A DNA stretch of 34,933 bases, from assembly GCA_016872875.1 (NCBI GenBank), contig VGYW01000027.1, positions 1 through 34,933 on the forward strand. Reading direction: 5' to 3'. The position numbers were made by a program, and so were the translations under genes. This DNA is from Planctomycetota bacterium (lineage in GTDB: Bacteria; Planctomycetota; PUPC01; DSUN01). A model generated the notes under the pieces. It was not told the DNA's origin, did no database searches, and saw nothing but the letters and a program-made list of their open reading frames with translations. This document shows positions 7,301 to 14,987 of the stretch, piece by piece. Positions within the stretch are counted from its first letter, which is position 1, and each line of letters opens with the position of its first letter.

Positions 7301-8858
7301 GGTCGAGGCCCTTGATGATGGCCTCGGCCCGGAAGGCGAGCTTGGAGTTGTTGGCCGACCAGGGGCCGCGCGGGATGTCCCCCTCCGGCGCCCCCAGAAA
7401 GTCGGGGTTCATGTCCTCGCCCGACCCTGTGGCGTTATGGCTCGTGGAGTAGGCCACGACGGCTGGGTGGCTGCCCGCCACGCGCGCGTAGAAAGCGGCG
7501 TGGCCCGCGTAGCCGTTCGCAGTATCGGCGTCGGGCGTCTTCCAGTCGTAATGCCCGAAGTGGGGCTGGGAGAGGGCGACGAGCATCCCAACGTCGTCCG
7601 CCGCGCGCAGCGCCTCCTCGAAGCTCAGGTGCGCGCCCGGCTCGCAGCCGTAGTTGTGGGTATAGACGAAGTTGATGCCGAAGCTCTTGAGGCGCAGCAG
7701 GCTCTCCTTCGCCCCCTCATAGCTCGCCCAGGCTGCGCCCACCTGCGCGTTGTCGAGCGGCACCGCCGACAGCCAGATGCGGCTGCCGCTCAGATAGAAG
7801 TCCCGCCCGTCAATCCAGAACTCGCGGAAGCCGAAGCGGACCGGAAACGCCGCGTCGAGCTCCTTCCCGCCGGCGTCGAGCAGCGAAACGCTCGCCGTGT
7901 GGACGTTCTGAGGGGTGTGGATGTCCCACAGCCTCTCCGGCTTCCACTTCTCCGTGAAGACGATTCGCCCATCCCTCAGTTCACCCCCCCTGAAGGGCTT
8001 GCTTATGAACTCAAAGGCGTTCGTAGTGCGGCCTTCAGGCCGTATCCTCGGTTCCGACGGGCTGAAGCCCGCACTACAAACGGCCCGCAGGGCGTATGAC
8101 TTGGCCCCATCCAGCCCATTGAGCCTGGCCTGGAAGCTGACCTCGCCCTTACGGACCGACGTGTCCACCCGCACGTCTCCAATGCGCTCCGTCGGCGTGG
8201 CCGCGAGGAAGACATCGCCGCACAGGCCCCGCCGTGCGACGCGGCCCTTCACCTGCCGCGCCGACGACGTGTCGCTGTAGGACATCATGACGCCCTTGAG
8301 CGGCAGGGCGATGACGAGCATCGAGAGCACGTGCTTGCCCCCTGGGCGGCAGGCGGCCGTGAGGTCCAGCTCGTCGGCCGGATAGCGAATGTCGCCCACC
8401 TTCTTGCCGTCCACATACACCGCCGCTAGCGAGTTCACGTAGTCAGCGCAGAGCGCGATCCGGCGCCCGGCCCAGCCCGACGGAATCGCGATCTCGCGCT
8501 GATACCACGCCGCCGTCACCCCGCCCAACTTGTCGTCGGCCCAGCTTGGGTGGGGCAAGACCGTCTGGCAGTCCTTCTGCATGTAGTCGGTGATTCCCGG
8601 CCAGGAGCCAGGGACCTTGAAGAAGCCCCAGCTATCGGTGGGCACCACGTCGCTCGCCCCCTTGGCCGGCTGCCAACGCCAGAGGCCGTTGATGCAGACG
8701 CGCTCACGGGTCGGCGTCGTCTCACGCCACGCCTTGTCGAGGTCCCACACGGCCCTCACTCCGTTCGGCAGCGCGGCGGCCCCCTGGCCCCCCCTCGCCG
8801 ACACGCCCAACAGCACCAACGCCACGATGAGGCTTGGGAACGACCAGTGACTGGGCAT
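4371..8858 (-). CDS. Giant secreted GH2-like protein interrupted in frame by six palindromic repeats
   Basis: The 1495-aa product has a signal peptide (1-26, PSLIVALVLLGVSA core). A GH2-type jelly-roll domain (about 60-220, WYQREIAIP, VYVDGKKVG) and an immunoglobulin-like domain follow, then a TIM barrel (about 345-690) with FLCEYGAPFSWDW, where E568 fits the GH2 nucleophile. The usual acid/base Asn-Glu pair is not seen; the matching strand reads SHNAT (N475-A476). Beyond the barrel are beta-sandwich regions, a GATase-like region (about 880-1140) and a C-terminal carbohydrate-binding-like domain (1300-1480). Six repeats at 8020, 6434, 6268, 6107, 5211 and 4816 are translated through. The start follows AGGAAGGAG. 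It lies downstream of an oxidoreductase on the same strand, across element 8916-9050. Extracellular polysaccharide breakdown is inferred; activity is doubtful. Confidence 0.85.
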   Translation of the reverse strand: MPSHWSFPSLIVALVLLGVSARGGQGAAALPNGVRAVWDLDKAWRETTPTRERVCINGLWRWQPAKGASDVVPTDSWGFFKVPGSWPGITDYMQKDCQTVLPHPSWADDKLGGVTAAWYQREIAIPSGWAGRRIALCADYVNSLAAVYVDGKKVGDIRYPADELDLTAACRPGGKHVLSMLVIALPLKGVMMSYSDTSSARQVKGRVARRGLCGDVFLAATPTERIGDVRVDTSVRKGEVSFQARLNGLDGAKSYALRAVCSAGFSPSEPRIRPEGRTTNAFEFISKPFRGGELRDGRIVFTEKWKPERLWDIHTPQNVHTASVSLLDAGGKELDAAFPVRFGFREFWIDGRDFYLSGSRIWLSAVPLDNAQVGAAWASYEGAKESLLRLKSFGINFVYTHNYGCEPGAHLSFEEALRAADDVGMLVALSQPHFGHYDWKTPDADTANGYAGHAAFYARVAGSHPAVVAYSTSHNATGSGEDMNPDFLGAPEGDIPRGPWSANNSKLAFRAEAIIKGLDPSRIVYHHAGDIGSLHASNFYPNFVPIQEMSDWFETWAAKGVKPVFLCEYGAPFSWDWAMYRGWFKGKREFGSAVVPWEFCLAEWNAQFFGDAAFKISEREKANLRWEAKQAKTREGWHRWDYPTHLGSNAFDERAPIFGQYATDNWRAFRTWGLSANSPWEHGLLHKLREGVDKGRQELPVDWDKLQRPGLSPDYTEERYERMDLAFQRKDWAATPYGKAMERNNMPLLAYIAGKPARVTSKDHNFLPGETVEKQIVVINNSRVPVTCECTWSLASPKVGGTGVPPVGARKESVKTGEQVRIPLSLALPKDMSPGVYELSLTAKFGPGGTGVPPVGTGKMPVPPQEDEFAIHVLPPPPAPKPPAKIALFDPKGETAKLLTTMGVAFDELRGAATPRPQDEVLIIGKGALTAKGPGPDIRRVRDGLKVLVFEQTSEVLEQRLGFRVTEYGLRQVFSRVPDHPALAGLMADNLRDWRGAATLLPPRLTYPTKSVQGQCVYWCGIPVTRVWRCGNQGSVASVLIEKPACGDFLPIVDGGFSLQYSPLLECREGKGMVIFCQLDVTGRTESEPAAERLVRNLLNYVGSWKPAPRREAVYAGEPAGRAHLEKAGIRVAAFEGQLKPDQVLVVGPGGGATLAPHKATISGWLKQGGHALAIGLSEPEAGSFLPVNMTMKKGEYISGGTGFQPVAHRRDACATFAGIGPADVHNRDPRELDLLADGGVVGQAQDASVVFCQLVPWQFDPEKIPTRRTFRRVSCLLSRLLGNMGAGAETPLLARFSEPVGAGAAPSLLKNGDFSLDADGDGVADGWQVSGGTGLRPVATGETPVPPGGAPRWAQRLTLAPPGDKKPGTIMLAQHDLPMEKGHWYRISLRAKAEGMKGARVTLTVQNTATWRQFFDYQDFTPTESWKAFQFLVQSNDAAKKGTKFQTWHGTPGTLWLADLRMEPCDAPTQGRWLTGLYLDKPEEWDDPYRFFRW
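4816..4865. repeat. In-frame double-hairpin repeat in the GH2-like gene
   Basis: The unit runs from GGTGGCACAGG to CCTGTGCCACC and contains two hairpins. It is translated as GGTGLRPVATGETPVPP at about residues 1332-1348, before the C-terminal domain. Confidence 0.88.
5211..5261. repeat. In-frame double-hairpin repeat in the GH2-like gene
   Basis: This 51-bp copy, GGTGGCACAGG to CCTGTGCCACC, is translated as GGTGFQPVAHRRDACAT. The second hairpin is read in a different frame from that in the other copies (RRDACAT instead of GKMPVP), showing that length variation between copies is tolerated as long as the gene stays open. Confidence 0.88.
6107..6130. repeat. Small palindrome GTGGGCGGGGCGT..CCCCGC, copy 2, in frame
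   Basis: It is nearly identical to 2069-2092, with one base difference in the loop. It is translated as part of LRGAATPRPQDEV, at about residues 910-917 of the GH2-like protein. Confidence 0.75.
6268..6317. repeat. In-frame double-hairpin repeat in the GH2-like gene
   Basis: The 50-bp unit with terminal GGTGGCACAGG/CCTGTGCCACC is translated as GGTGVPPVGTGKMPVPP at about residues 848-864, between two beta-sandwich regions. Confidence 0.88.
6434..6461. repeat. Half copy of the double-hairpin repeat
   Basis: Only one hairpin (GCCTACAGGCGGGACGCC..GTGCCACC) remains. It is translated as GGTGVPPVGA near residue 800, about 120 bp from a complete copy. Confidence 0.75.
8020..8082. repeat. In-frame GTAGTGCGGGCTTCAGCC palindrome (63 bp)
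   Basis: The left arm GTTCGTAGTGCGGCCTTCAG and the right arm CTGAAGCCCGCACTACAAAC form a long hairpin of exactly 21 codons. It is translated as CSAGFSPSEPRIRPEGRTTN at about residues 259-279 of the GH2-like protein. A half copy lies at 14817-14842. Confidence 0.85.
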
Positions 8859-8915
8859 TGAGCTCTCCTTCCTGTCGCCGAGGCTCTGCGCCGTCCCGGG
8901 GCGCGAAGAGAATCA

Positions 8916-9050
8916 GGTAAAATGATTACGAGTAAAATGATAAGAGAAGAAGCAGTCGGGAAGCCAGAGCAGGCAACTGTAGTTGCGATCGCCCGGTTCG
9001 AATCCGAGTGCTTTTCTTTCTCCTATCATTTTACCCCTAATCATTTTACC
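8916..9050. repeat. Word palindrome, TAAAATGAT family
   Basis: The left arm GGTAAAATGATTACGAGTAA continues to GATAAGAGAAGAA. The right arm runs TTTCTTTCTCC..ATCATTTTACC. It is strikingly AT-rich for this genome. Its right end supplies the last codons and TGA stop of the adjacent oxidoreductase gene (G-K-V-K-stop). The loop holds CCCGGTTCGAATCCGAG, which looks like a tRNA T-arm, but no complete tRNA can be folded around it. Confidence 0.88.
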
Positions 9051-10117
9051 TTCCCTCTTCTCCCCCCAATCGCCACCTCGCGCCCCTCCGCAGCCGAGGC
9101 GTAGATGGCATCGGTGATCTGCTGGACGACGAGGGCGCGCTCGAGGCTGGTCATGGGCGGCCGCCCCTCGCGGATGGCCGCCGCGAAGTCGGTCACTGGG
9201 CCGGCACTGGTCCGCGAGTTGTCCTCCTCGCCCTCCCAGAGCGTCCGCGTGGCTAGGCCCTGCTCGGACGTGGTGTCGTCGTGGACTATCGCCTTGGGGC
9301 TGCCCCAGGTCATCTTGAGGGTGAGAGAACCTTTGGTGCCGACGACCTGCCAGGCGTCCTCGGAGTGGGCGGGCATGTACTCGCCGCGCTCGAGGCTCAG
9401 CACCGTGCCCCCCTCGCAGCGGATGAGCGCGATGTAGTAGGTCTCCGCGTCCGAGCCGGGCGCGATGTGCGACTCGAATTGCGGCGGCACGGTCCACGTC
9501 TGGGCAAACACCGTCCTCGGCTTGAGTGACCAGCCCGTGATGCCAAGCAGGTAGTCGAGGTCGTAGCAGCCCCAGTTGACGAGGTAGCCGCCGCCGTTGA
9601 GTGCGCGGGTGAGGCGCCAGTCGGGGCGCGGCTTCTCGGGCTTTGGCCCCGCGGCGGCCAGGTTGCGGCAGCGGACGACCCGCAGGCCGCCCAGCGCGCC
9701 GCTTGCGATGAAATCGGCCGCGACTCTTGCCCCTTCCAGAAAGCGGAAGCGCGAGGAGCAGCAGGCGGCCACGAGCTTGCCCCGCGCGGCGATCATCCGC
9801 CGAACCTCGTCCGCGTTCATCGCCACGGGCTTCTCGACGAGCACGTGCTTGCCTTTGGCGAACGCCTGGAGCGCGAGCTCCGTCCGCTTGCCGGTCGGGA
9901 AGGCCAGGACCACCGCCTCGACCTCCGGGTCTTCGAGCAGTTCGGCGCCGCTGCGGTACGCATTCCTGGCCTTGAACTTCTCCGCCGCCGCGCGGGCGCG
10001 CTCCTCGATCAGGTCGGCCACGGCCACCAGCTCAAGGAGCGGCGACGCAACCGCCGCGGCCATGTGCGTCGGGCCGATCACGCCGCACCCCACCACTCCC
10101 AATCGAACTGGTTCCAT
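9041..10117 (-). CDS. Gfo/Idh/MocA-family oxidoreductase
   Basis: The 358-aa protein has a clear NAD(P)-binding fold, LGVVGCGVIGPTH at residues 6-18, an acidic residue at the end of the second strand (VAVADLIEER), and the family EKP motif in HVLVEKPVAMN near residue 96. The C-terminal domain includes GGYLVNWGCYDLDYLLG, where this family places its catalytic residues. The start ATG lies 8 bases after AAGGAG. The upstream GH42-like gene ends only 16 bp earlier, so the two are co-transcribed. The oxidoreductase probably handles a sugar released by the glycosidases. The stop codon lies within the TAAAATGAT palindrome. Confidence 0.92.
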   Translation of the reverse strand: MEPVRLGVVGCGVIGPTHMAAAVASPLLELVAVADLIEERARAAAEKFKARNAYRSGAELLEDPEVEAVVLAFPTGKRTELALQAFAKGKHVLVEKPVAMNADEVRRMIAARGKLVAACCSSRFRFLEGARVAADFIASGALGGLRVVRCRNLAAAGPKPEKPRPDWRLTRALNGGGYLVNWGCYDLDYLLGITGWSLKPRTVFAQTWTVPPQFESHIAPGSDAETYYIALIRCEGGTVLSLERGEYMPAHSEDAWQVVGTKGSLTLKMTWGSPKAIVHDDTTSEQGLATRTLWEGEEDNSRTSAGPVTDFAAAIREGRPPMTSLERALVVQQITDAIYASAAEGREVAIGGRRGKVK

Positions 10118-10133
10118 TCAAGAGCTCCTTCCA

Positions 10134-13100
10134 TCACGGGCCCACCGTTGCCTTGATGTCAGCGCGCGTGCCGGTGGCCACATCGCTGAACCGCAGGGTG
10201 TAGGGTCCTTCAGGCTCGTTGAGGGCCAGGGGGATGGCGAAGGGCGCCGAGCCGCTGCCCGCCTCAAGCGTCTGTGCCATGTAGCGGACCACCTGGCCGT
10301 CAGGGCGTGTGACCTGGAGGGCGATGAAGTGGCGGACCGCTCGCCCGCCGCTCTTCTCCACGCTCACCCGCCCCTCGATGGCGCCGCCGCGGCGGAACGA
10401 ATCGCGCTTCAGCGTCACCTTGAGTCCCTTGACGGCATAGGGGAGGATGCTGAAGAGCTGCACGTCCGCCGCTGCGAGCTTCGCCTTCCAGGTGGGCTCC
10501 GAGCCGACGTAGCGGCCATTGAGGATGTCGTAGACGTGGCCCGGCTTGGGCGCGTGGACGGTGACTTCGCTCTCGCCTTCGAGCTTGACCATGCGCTGCT
10601 TGGTGAGGCCGATGTAGTGCGCCCGCCCGTCGGTGTGAATCGAGGCATCGAGGCCTGGCAGCCAGCCTCCACCAGGGCAGTCCACGCGAACCGGCGGCTC
10701 GATCTTGTGCGCCTTCAGGATGGCGGAGAGGAGCGAGCCAACGAGGCGGTTGTGGCCCGGCTCGCCGCTGTAGGCGTACAGGTGCTCGGGCGTCGGATAG
10801 CCGCGGTAGTAGTTGAACGGGATGTTGAGGCAGATGGCGGAGCCACGCCCAACGTCGTTGCAGGTGACGAGCGGGATGCCGTCAATCTCGCAGAGCGCCT
10901 TCGCGCCGTTGAGGGCCACAGCGGGGTCGGCGGGGAACTTCTGGGTGGGGGTCTTGATTGCGACGCCCTTGTAGGCGCCGCTGATCTCGCCCGTGAGCAT
11001 CTTGCGGCCAAGTTCCCTCTTCCATGTGAGGCCGAAGAGGGCGGAGACGATGGCGTTGTTGCCGCCCACGCAGCCGCTCTCGTCGGCGAGGCCGGGGCGA
11101 GCGTCGGCGATGAGCACGCCACCGCGGCTAGCAAAGCGGAGCAGCTCGCACGCCTCCGCCTTCCCGATGGCGAGCGACAGGGGCATCATCAGCACCTTGT
11201 AGCCGCTGAGGCCGCCCTTCTTGATCTGTTCGTTGGCCACCATCGTGTAGGGCTGGCCGACCTGGTCGCGGAGAATCTGGAGGAGGAAGTGGAAGTCGAA
11301 TGGCCGCTCGGAGCCGAAGTCGGGCAGTTGCGGGCAGAGGAGGCGGCTGGGCACGGAGTAGTGGAGCGCGATGCCGCCGTAGTCGCGGCGGGCGCGGGTG
11401 AAGACGTTGTAGTAGCCGCTGCGAATCGTCGCCAGGTCGCGGGCGTACTGCTGAAGCGTGGGCACGGGGGTGAGGCCGGGGCTGATGCACGATTCGTTGC
11501 CCGGCGGCGTGAGCTGGTAGAACCAGGTGCTCGTGAAGCCGCGGAGAAGTCCGTGCCAGATGCGCCAGTGGTGCCATTCGGTATCGGTCAGCTCCTCGCC
11601 GCGGCAGAAGGCGTTGTAGATGTAGCCGCCGTACTCGAGCCCGAGGAATGAGTCGGGCTTGGCGAACGAGCGGGCGTCCTCGTAGGGCAGCACCTCGCCC
11701 TCCTTGCCATAGGGGGCGAACATCTCGAACTCTTGCATGAACGTGAACCAGTCGTGCCCGCAGCTTGCCATCGGCCACATCGGGCAGTCCACCCCCACGC
11801 GGGCGTGTGGGTCGAAGCCCTTGATGACCGCGCGAGGGCGGCGGGCCATATCATTGAACGCTTTGTAGTTGCTCAGCCACTGGTCAATCCATCTGCTGAA
11901 GTTGCCCGTGGCCTTCGCCTGCTCCAGGTAGTCCTTTTCGAGGATGAGCTTGCCCTTCTCATCCTCCTTCAGTGTGCTGCGGCGGGCGATGGGGTAGACC
12001 TCGTCGAAGGAGGCGTAGGCCGTGTCCCACTGCTTGTTGAGTGCGGCGATGGTGCGGTAGCGGTCGCGGAGGAAGGAGCGGAAGTCCGCGACGCGGCCTG
12101 GCAGCTCGTCGCCGCCGCCGTAATCAATCTCGTCCCCGCAGTAGTAGGCCACGGGGTCGAAGGGGAGCTGTTCCTTGAGCTTCTCCGTCGCCTCGTGGGT
12201 CCGCTTCAGCTCTTCGGGCTTGAGGTCGAATGCATGGCGCGGCAGGCCCGAGTAGCCGGGCAGCGCCACCGTGTCCGCGGCCTCCAGGGTATCGTGCGTC
12301 ACCCGCATCCCGCGTCCCGCATCAAAGCCCAGGCTCGCCAGCACACGGGCATACACGTTCCCCGCGTGGTCGCCCGGGAACCCCGCCCACCCCACAAAGA
12401 AGAACCGGTCCCAGTCCCGCCGCACTGCGGTGAAGCGCGCGACCGCCGTGTCGACCGCCGCATCGGCGAACCACAGTTCGGCCCGTACGCGGCCGAGGGT
12501 GGTGGCGAATGACTTGACCTTGAAAGTCGCCTCAGCAGCGCGCGCGCTCCGCGCCACCTTTACCTCTTTCTGCTCTAGCAGGCGGTCATAGTTGTCCAGG
12601 AGTTCGAAGTGTACGCTCGTGTAGGCGGATGCTGGGTGCAGGAGATCCACAGTAGCCTTCAAGGCGGCTGCCTTGCTGTCGGCCACGTCAATCCAGGGCG
12701 GAGAGAGCCGAAGAGCCCGAATGCGCCTACGCCAGAGATCAGTGACTGCCAAGGCGACCGTCCCCCAGTTCACGTTCCCCTTGGTGTCGGCGACCACAAC
12801 ATCGAGGAAACAGGAGCCACTGGGCAGGTCGGGCCGCGGGAACTGCATGTGCGCTACGCCGTCGAGCTTGACCTCCTGCTTCGCCTCATGGAGTGCGCGG
12901 AGGATCGCCTCGTTCTGTCTGGGTCCAGGCGCCGCAACGGGCTGATCTGGCGAGTAGTACAGGCGCTCGGGGCAGCGAATGGCGAGGGAGACCGTGTAGT
13001 CCCCCTTGCCCGCAAGGTGCAAGGCCAGCTCGCGCGGCGTTCGGTTATCGGCCTGCACTGTTGCGGGCAAGTCCTGGAACTGGACGGCCGGCTCGCGCCC

Positions 13101-14390
13101 GGCGGCCCAGAGCATGGCCTTGATGGCGAAGGACTGGTAGTATTCGTAGTGGAGGTCGTTGCGGTCGGGGGCGTTGGCGAAGAGGCCCCAGCCGCCGGCG
13201 AGGCCGAGGCGCATGACGCGGCCCTTGCCGAACTGGAAGAGCGCGGCCACCTTGCGGTAGTCCTTCTCCTTGTCCTTCTCGGTCAGGCGGAAGCCGGGCA
13301 GCGCCGCGTAGGGAATGCCCTGAGTCAGAATCGGCGGCGGGGTGGTGATGGGCGTGGCGGTGAGTTCCTTCTCGAAGGCAGGATCCATCACGGGCTTCTT
13401 CTCGCCCTCCTTCGTCACCTTGCGGGGCGGGATGGCGGTGTAGATGAGGCCGGTGCCGCCCTGGACCATCGCCTTGAGCCTGTCGGCGACGACTTCGTAG
13501 AAGACGCTCTCCTCGACGGGGCCGAGGATGATGGCGTCGTAGGTGCCCTGGAGCGCTTTCGTGAGGTCGGCCACGATGTCCTCCCGCCGCTGCCCCTTGG
13601 TGAGGGGAAAGAAGGGGGCGCGCAGTTGGTCGCGGGTGAACTCGTGGAAGTCGCTGAAGACGACCGTCGCGTCCACGTCGGCCCGCTGGAGCAGCTCGAC
13701 GGTGTCGCGCTGGGTGACGCGGGGCTGGATGAAGAGAAGTTTCAGCTTGCCGCCCGCCAGCGGCTTCGCCCAGGGGATGCAGGGGGTCACAAGCTCCGTG
13801 TTCAGCCGATACCACTGTTCGGGCATCTCCATCAGGCGATTGCAATTGTTCCACCAGCCGCCGTTCAGCCCCCGCAGCACCTCCTCCGCCTTGCCCACCT
13901 TGCCGTCGGCCGCGCTCGAACAGTCCCACGTCTTGTCGGAGAGGATGGTCAGGGCCGTCCCGTTCGCCAGCTCGACCGTGCCCGCCACAAAAAGCCCGGC
14001 GAACCAGGTCTTGGTCTTGGCCTTGATCAGGAGCTTGTTCTTGCCCTGGGCGAGGAACGGCTTGATGTCGTAGGTCTCGAGCGTCTGCCAGTTTTCATCC
14101 GAGCCGGCCGGCTTGTCGTTGACCAGCAGGCTGTAGACGCTCTCCGCCGTCACCCGCAGCGTCGCCCTCCTCACCTCGCCCTCGATGGCGAGCTCCTTCG
14201 TGAATGAGAACTCGGAGGTCCGGTAAGGCTCCTGAATCGCATTCGTATCCTTGTCCCACCAAATCCAGCACGCCTTGTCCAGCAGCGGGTCGGCCTCGCC
14301 CGCCTGCGCGCCAGTAGCCGCGAGAAGCCCCACGCCGAGGCCCGCCACAAGGAGCCCCGCGGCCCGCAACCGCCCTTGCGATGCTATCAC
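10134..14390 (-). CDS. Large secreted GH42-like (beta-galactosidase-type) protein
   Basis: From the GTG at 14390 the product is 1418 aa. Its signal peptide (LRAAGLLVAGLGVGLLAATG) ends at about 32. An N-terminal jelly-roll domain (ACWIWWDKD, ATLRVTAESVYSLLVND) is followed by a GATase-like region and a barrel. The barrel contains YYCGDEIDYGG (E754) and FLGLEYGGYIYN (E919), candidate acid/base and nucleophile by analogy with GH42/GH14-like barrels. A beta-galactosidase trimerisation-like domain (YKVLMMPLSLAIGKAEACELL) and beta-sandwich regions complete it. The GTG start follows AAGGAGAGAAGGC and lies downstream of a strong promoter. The longer reading from an ATG at 14447 would begin inside the -35 box. 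It heads an operon with the oxidoreductase. Exact family and substrate are uncertain. Confidence 0.85.
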   Translation of the reverse strand: MIASQGRLRAAGLLVAGLGVGLLAATGAQAGEADPLLDKACWIWWDKDTNAIQEPYRTSEFSFTKELAIEGEVRRATLRVTAESVYSLLVNDKPAGSDENWQTLETYDIKPFLAQGKNKLLIKAKTKTWFAGLFVAGTVELANGTALTILSDKTWDCSSAADGKVGKAEEVLRGLNGGWWNNCNRLMEMPEQWYRLNTELVTPCIPWAKPLAGGKLKLLFIQPRVTQRDTVELLQRADVDATVVFSDFHEFTRDQLRAPFFPLTKGQRREDIVADLTKALQGTYDAIILGPVEESVFYEVVADRLKAMVQGGTGLIYTAIPPRKVTKEGEKKPVMDPAFEKELTATPITTPPPILTQGIPYAALPGFRLTEKDKEKDYRKVAALFQFGKGRVMRLGLAGGWGLFANAPDRNDLHYEYYQSFAIKAMLWAAGREPAVQFQDLPATVQADNRTPRELALHLAGKGDYTVSLAIRCPERLYYSPDQPVAAPGPRQNEAILRALHEAKQEVKLDGVAHMQFPRPDLPSGSCFLDVVVADTKGNVNWGTVALAVTDLWRRRIRALRLSPPWIDVADSKAAALKATVDLLHPASAYTSVHFELLDNYDRLLEQKEVKVARSARAAEATFKVKSFATTLGRVRAELWFADAAVDTAVARFTAVRRDWDRFFFVGWAGFPGDHAGNVYARVLASLGFDAGRGMRVTHDTLEAADTVALPGYSGLPRHAFDLKPEELKRTHEATEKLKEQLPFDPVAYYCGDEIDYGGGDELPGRVADFRSFLRDRYRTIAALNKQWDTAYASFDEVYPIARRSTLKEDEKGKLILEKDYLEQAKATGNFSRWIDQWLSNYKAFNDMARRPRAVIKGFDPHARVGVDCPMWPMASCGHDWFTFMQEFEMFAPYGKEGEVLPYEDARSFAKPDSFLGLEYGGYIYNAFCRGEELTDTEWHHWRIWHGLLRGFTSTWFYQLTPPGNESCISPGLTPVPTLQQYARDLATIRSGYYNVFTRARRDYGGIALHYSVPSRLLCPQLPDFGSERPFDFHFLLQILRDQVGQPYTMVANEQIKKGGLSGYKVLMMPLSLAIGKAEACELLRFASRGGVLIADARPGLADESGCVGGNNAIVSALFGLTWKRELGRKMLTGEISGAYKGVAIKTPTQKFPADPAVALNGAKALCEIDGIPLVTCNDVGRGSAICLNIPFNYYRGYPTPEHLYAYSGEPGHNRLVGSLLSAILKAHKIEPPVRVDCPGGGWLPGLDASIHTDGRAHYIGLTKQRMVKLEGESEVTVHAPKPGHVYDILNGRYVGSEPTWKAKLAAADVQLFSILPYAVKGLKVTLKRDSFRRGGAIEGRVSVEKSGGRAVRHFIALQVTRPDGQVVRYMAQTLEAGSGSAPFAIPLALNEPEGPYTLRFSDVATGTRADIKATVGP

Positions 14391-14418
14391 GCCTTCTCTC
14401 CTTCCCTCCGTGCCCGCA

Positions 14419-14447
14419 ATCATAGCCCGCACCCACGCCAGGGTCAA
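14419..14447 (-). promoter_or_regulatory. Sigma70-type promoter for the GH42-like/oxidoreductase operon
   Basis: On the minus strand TTGACC (14447-14442) and TATGAT (14424-14419) are spaced by 17 bp. Predicted transcription starts near 14412, about 20 nt before the GTG start, leaving room for the AAGGAG ribosome site. Confidence 0.75.
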
Positions 14448-14560
14448 GGTCGTGTCCCATGCAGCACGCGGAACGTGCCGGCTTGTCTGTGAGTATGGCT
14501 CCAGCTAGCGTCGCGCCAAGAGACAGCGAGACTCCCCGGTGCGCGCAGGCGCCGGATCGC

Positions 14561-14740
14561 ATGCGGCAGCCTGTCGGAGTGCGGCGGCTGGACGCCGCTG
14601 TGGGCTTCGCGAGCGTCGGGGCAGAAGAACCCTCGCCGGGTGTAGCGGGGGCGATCCCAAGGGCATAGGTTGCTCGGGAGGTGAACGCTTCGGCAGTCCA
14701 CAGCGGTCTCAAGCGACCGCACTCCGACAGGCTATCGCAA
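14561..14740. repeat. Long inverted repeat, GTCGGAGTGCGG family
   Basis: The left arm (14569-14603) contains GCCTGTCGGAGTGCGGCGGC and the right arm (14698-14732) contains GCGACCGCACTCCGACAGGC. Pairing extends partly outward (TGCGGCAGCC/GGCTATCGCA). The inner 94 bp hold no open reading frame of note. The arms are ordinary sequence, not word repeats, so this looks like a MITE-type element. The rest of 14448-14987 is non-coding except for the small sites listed. Confidence 0.75.
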
Positions 14741-14816
14741 GTCCTCTGAGCCTGCGCGCGCGGAGGGGCGCAGCGGCGACCCGTGGCCGTCTTCCATAGA
14801 TGGGGGCCAGTCTCCT

Positions 14817-14842
14817 CGTTCGTAGTTCGGCCTTCAGGCGGC
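14817..14842. repeat. Half copy of the GTAGTGCGG palindrome
   Basis: CGTTCGTAGTTCGGCCTTCA matches the left arm of the 8020-8082 element with one or two changes. The right arm is missing. Confidence 0.55.
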
Positions 14843-14856
14843 CTCGATGGTCCCAC

Positions 14857-14884
14857 TTGCAATCCCAAGACGACAGGCTATACT
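14857..14884 (+). promoter_or_regulatory. Possible promoter for the 14988 lipoprotein gene
   Basis: TTGCAA (14857-14862) and TATACT (14879-14884) are separated by 16 bp, about 100 bp upstream of the ATG. The boxes are good but the spacing is one short. Confidence 0.45.
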
Positions 14885-14925
14885 CGGGGCAGGCGGCCAG
14901 ATTGCCACGTCCCCGCGCCCCTCAC

Positions 14926-14954
14926 TGTCATGCTGAGGCGAAGCCGAAGCATCC
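14926..14954. repeat. Short GTCATGCTGAGGCGAAGC-type repeat
   Basis: The sequence TGTCATGCTGAGGCGAAGCC followed by GAAGCATCC pairs imperfectly with itself (ATGCT..AGCAT). It matches my recollection of a short dispersed repeat found in many bacterial genomes. It falls in the leader of the lipoprotein gene. Confidence 0.5.
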
Positions 14955-14987
14955 CTCTTCGCCCGACCCGCCAAGAGGAGACCGCCC

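Noticed and set aside
8955..9020. tRNA gene
   Set aside because: Only the T-arm can be drawn; no acceptor, D-arm or anticodon arm pairs around it.
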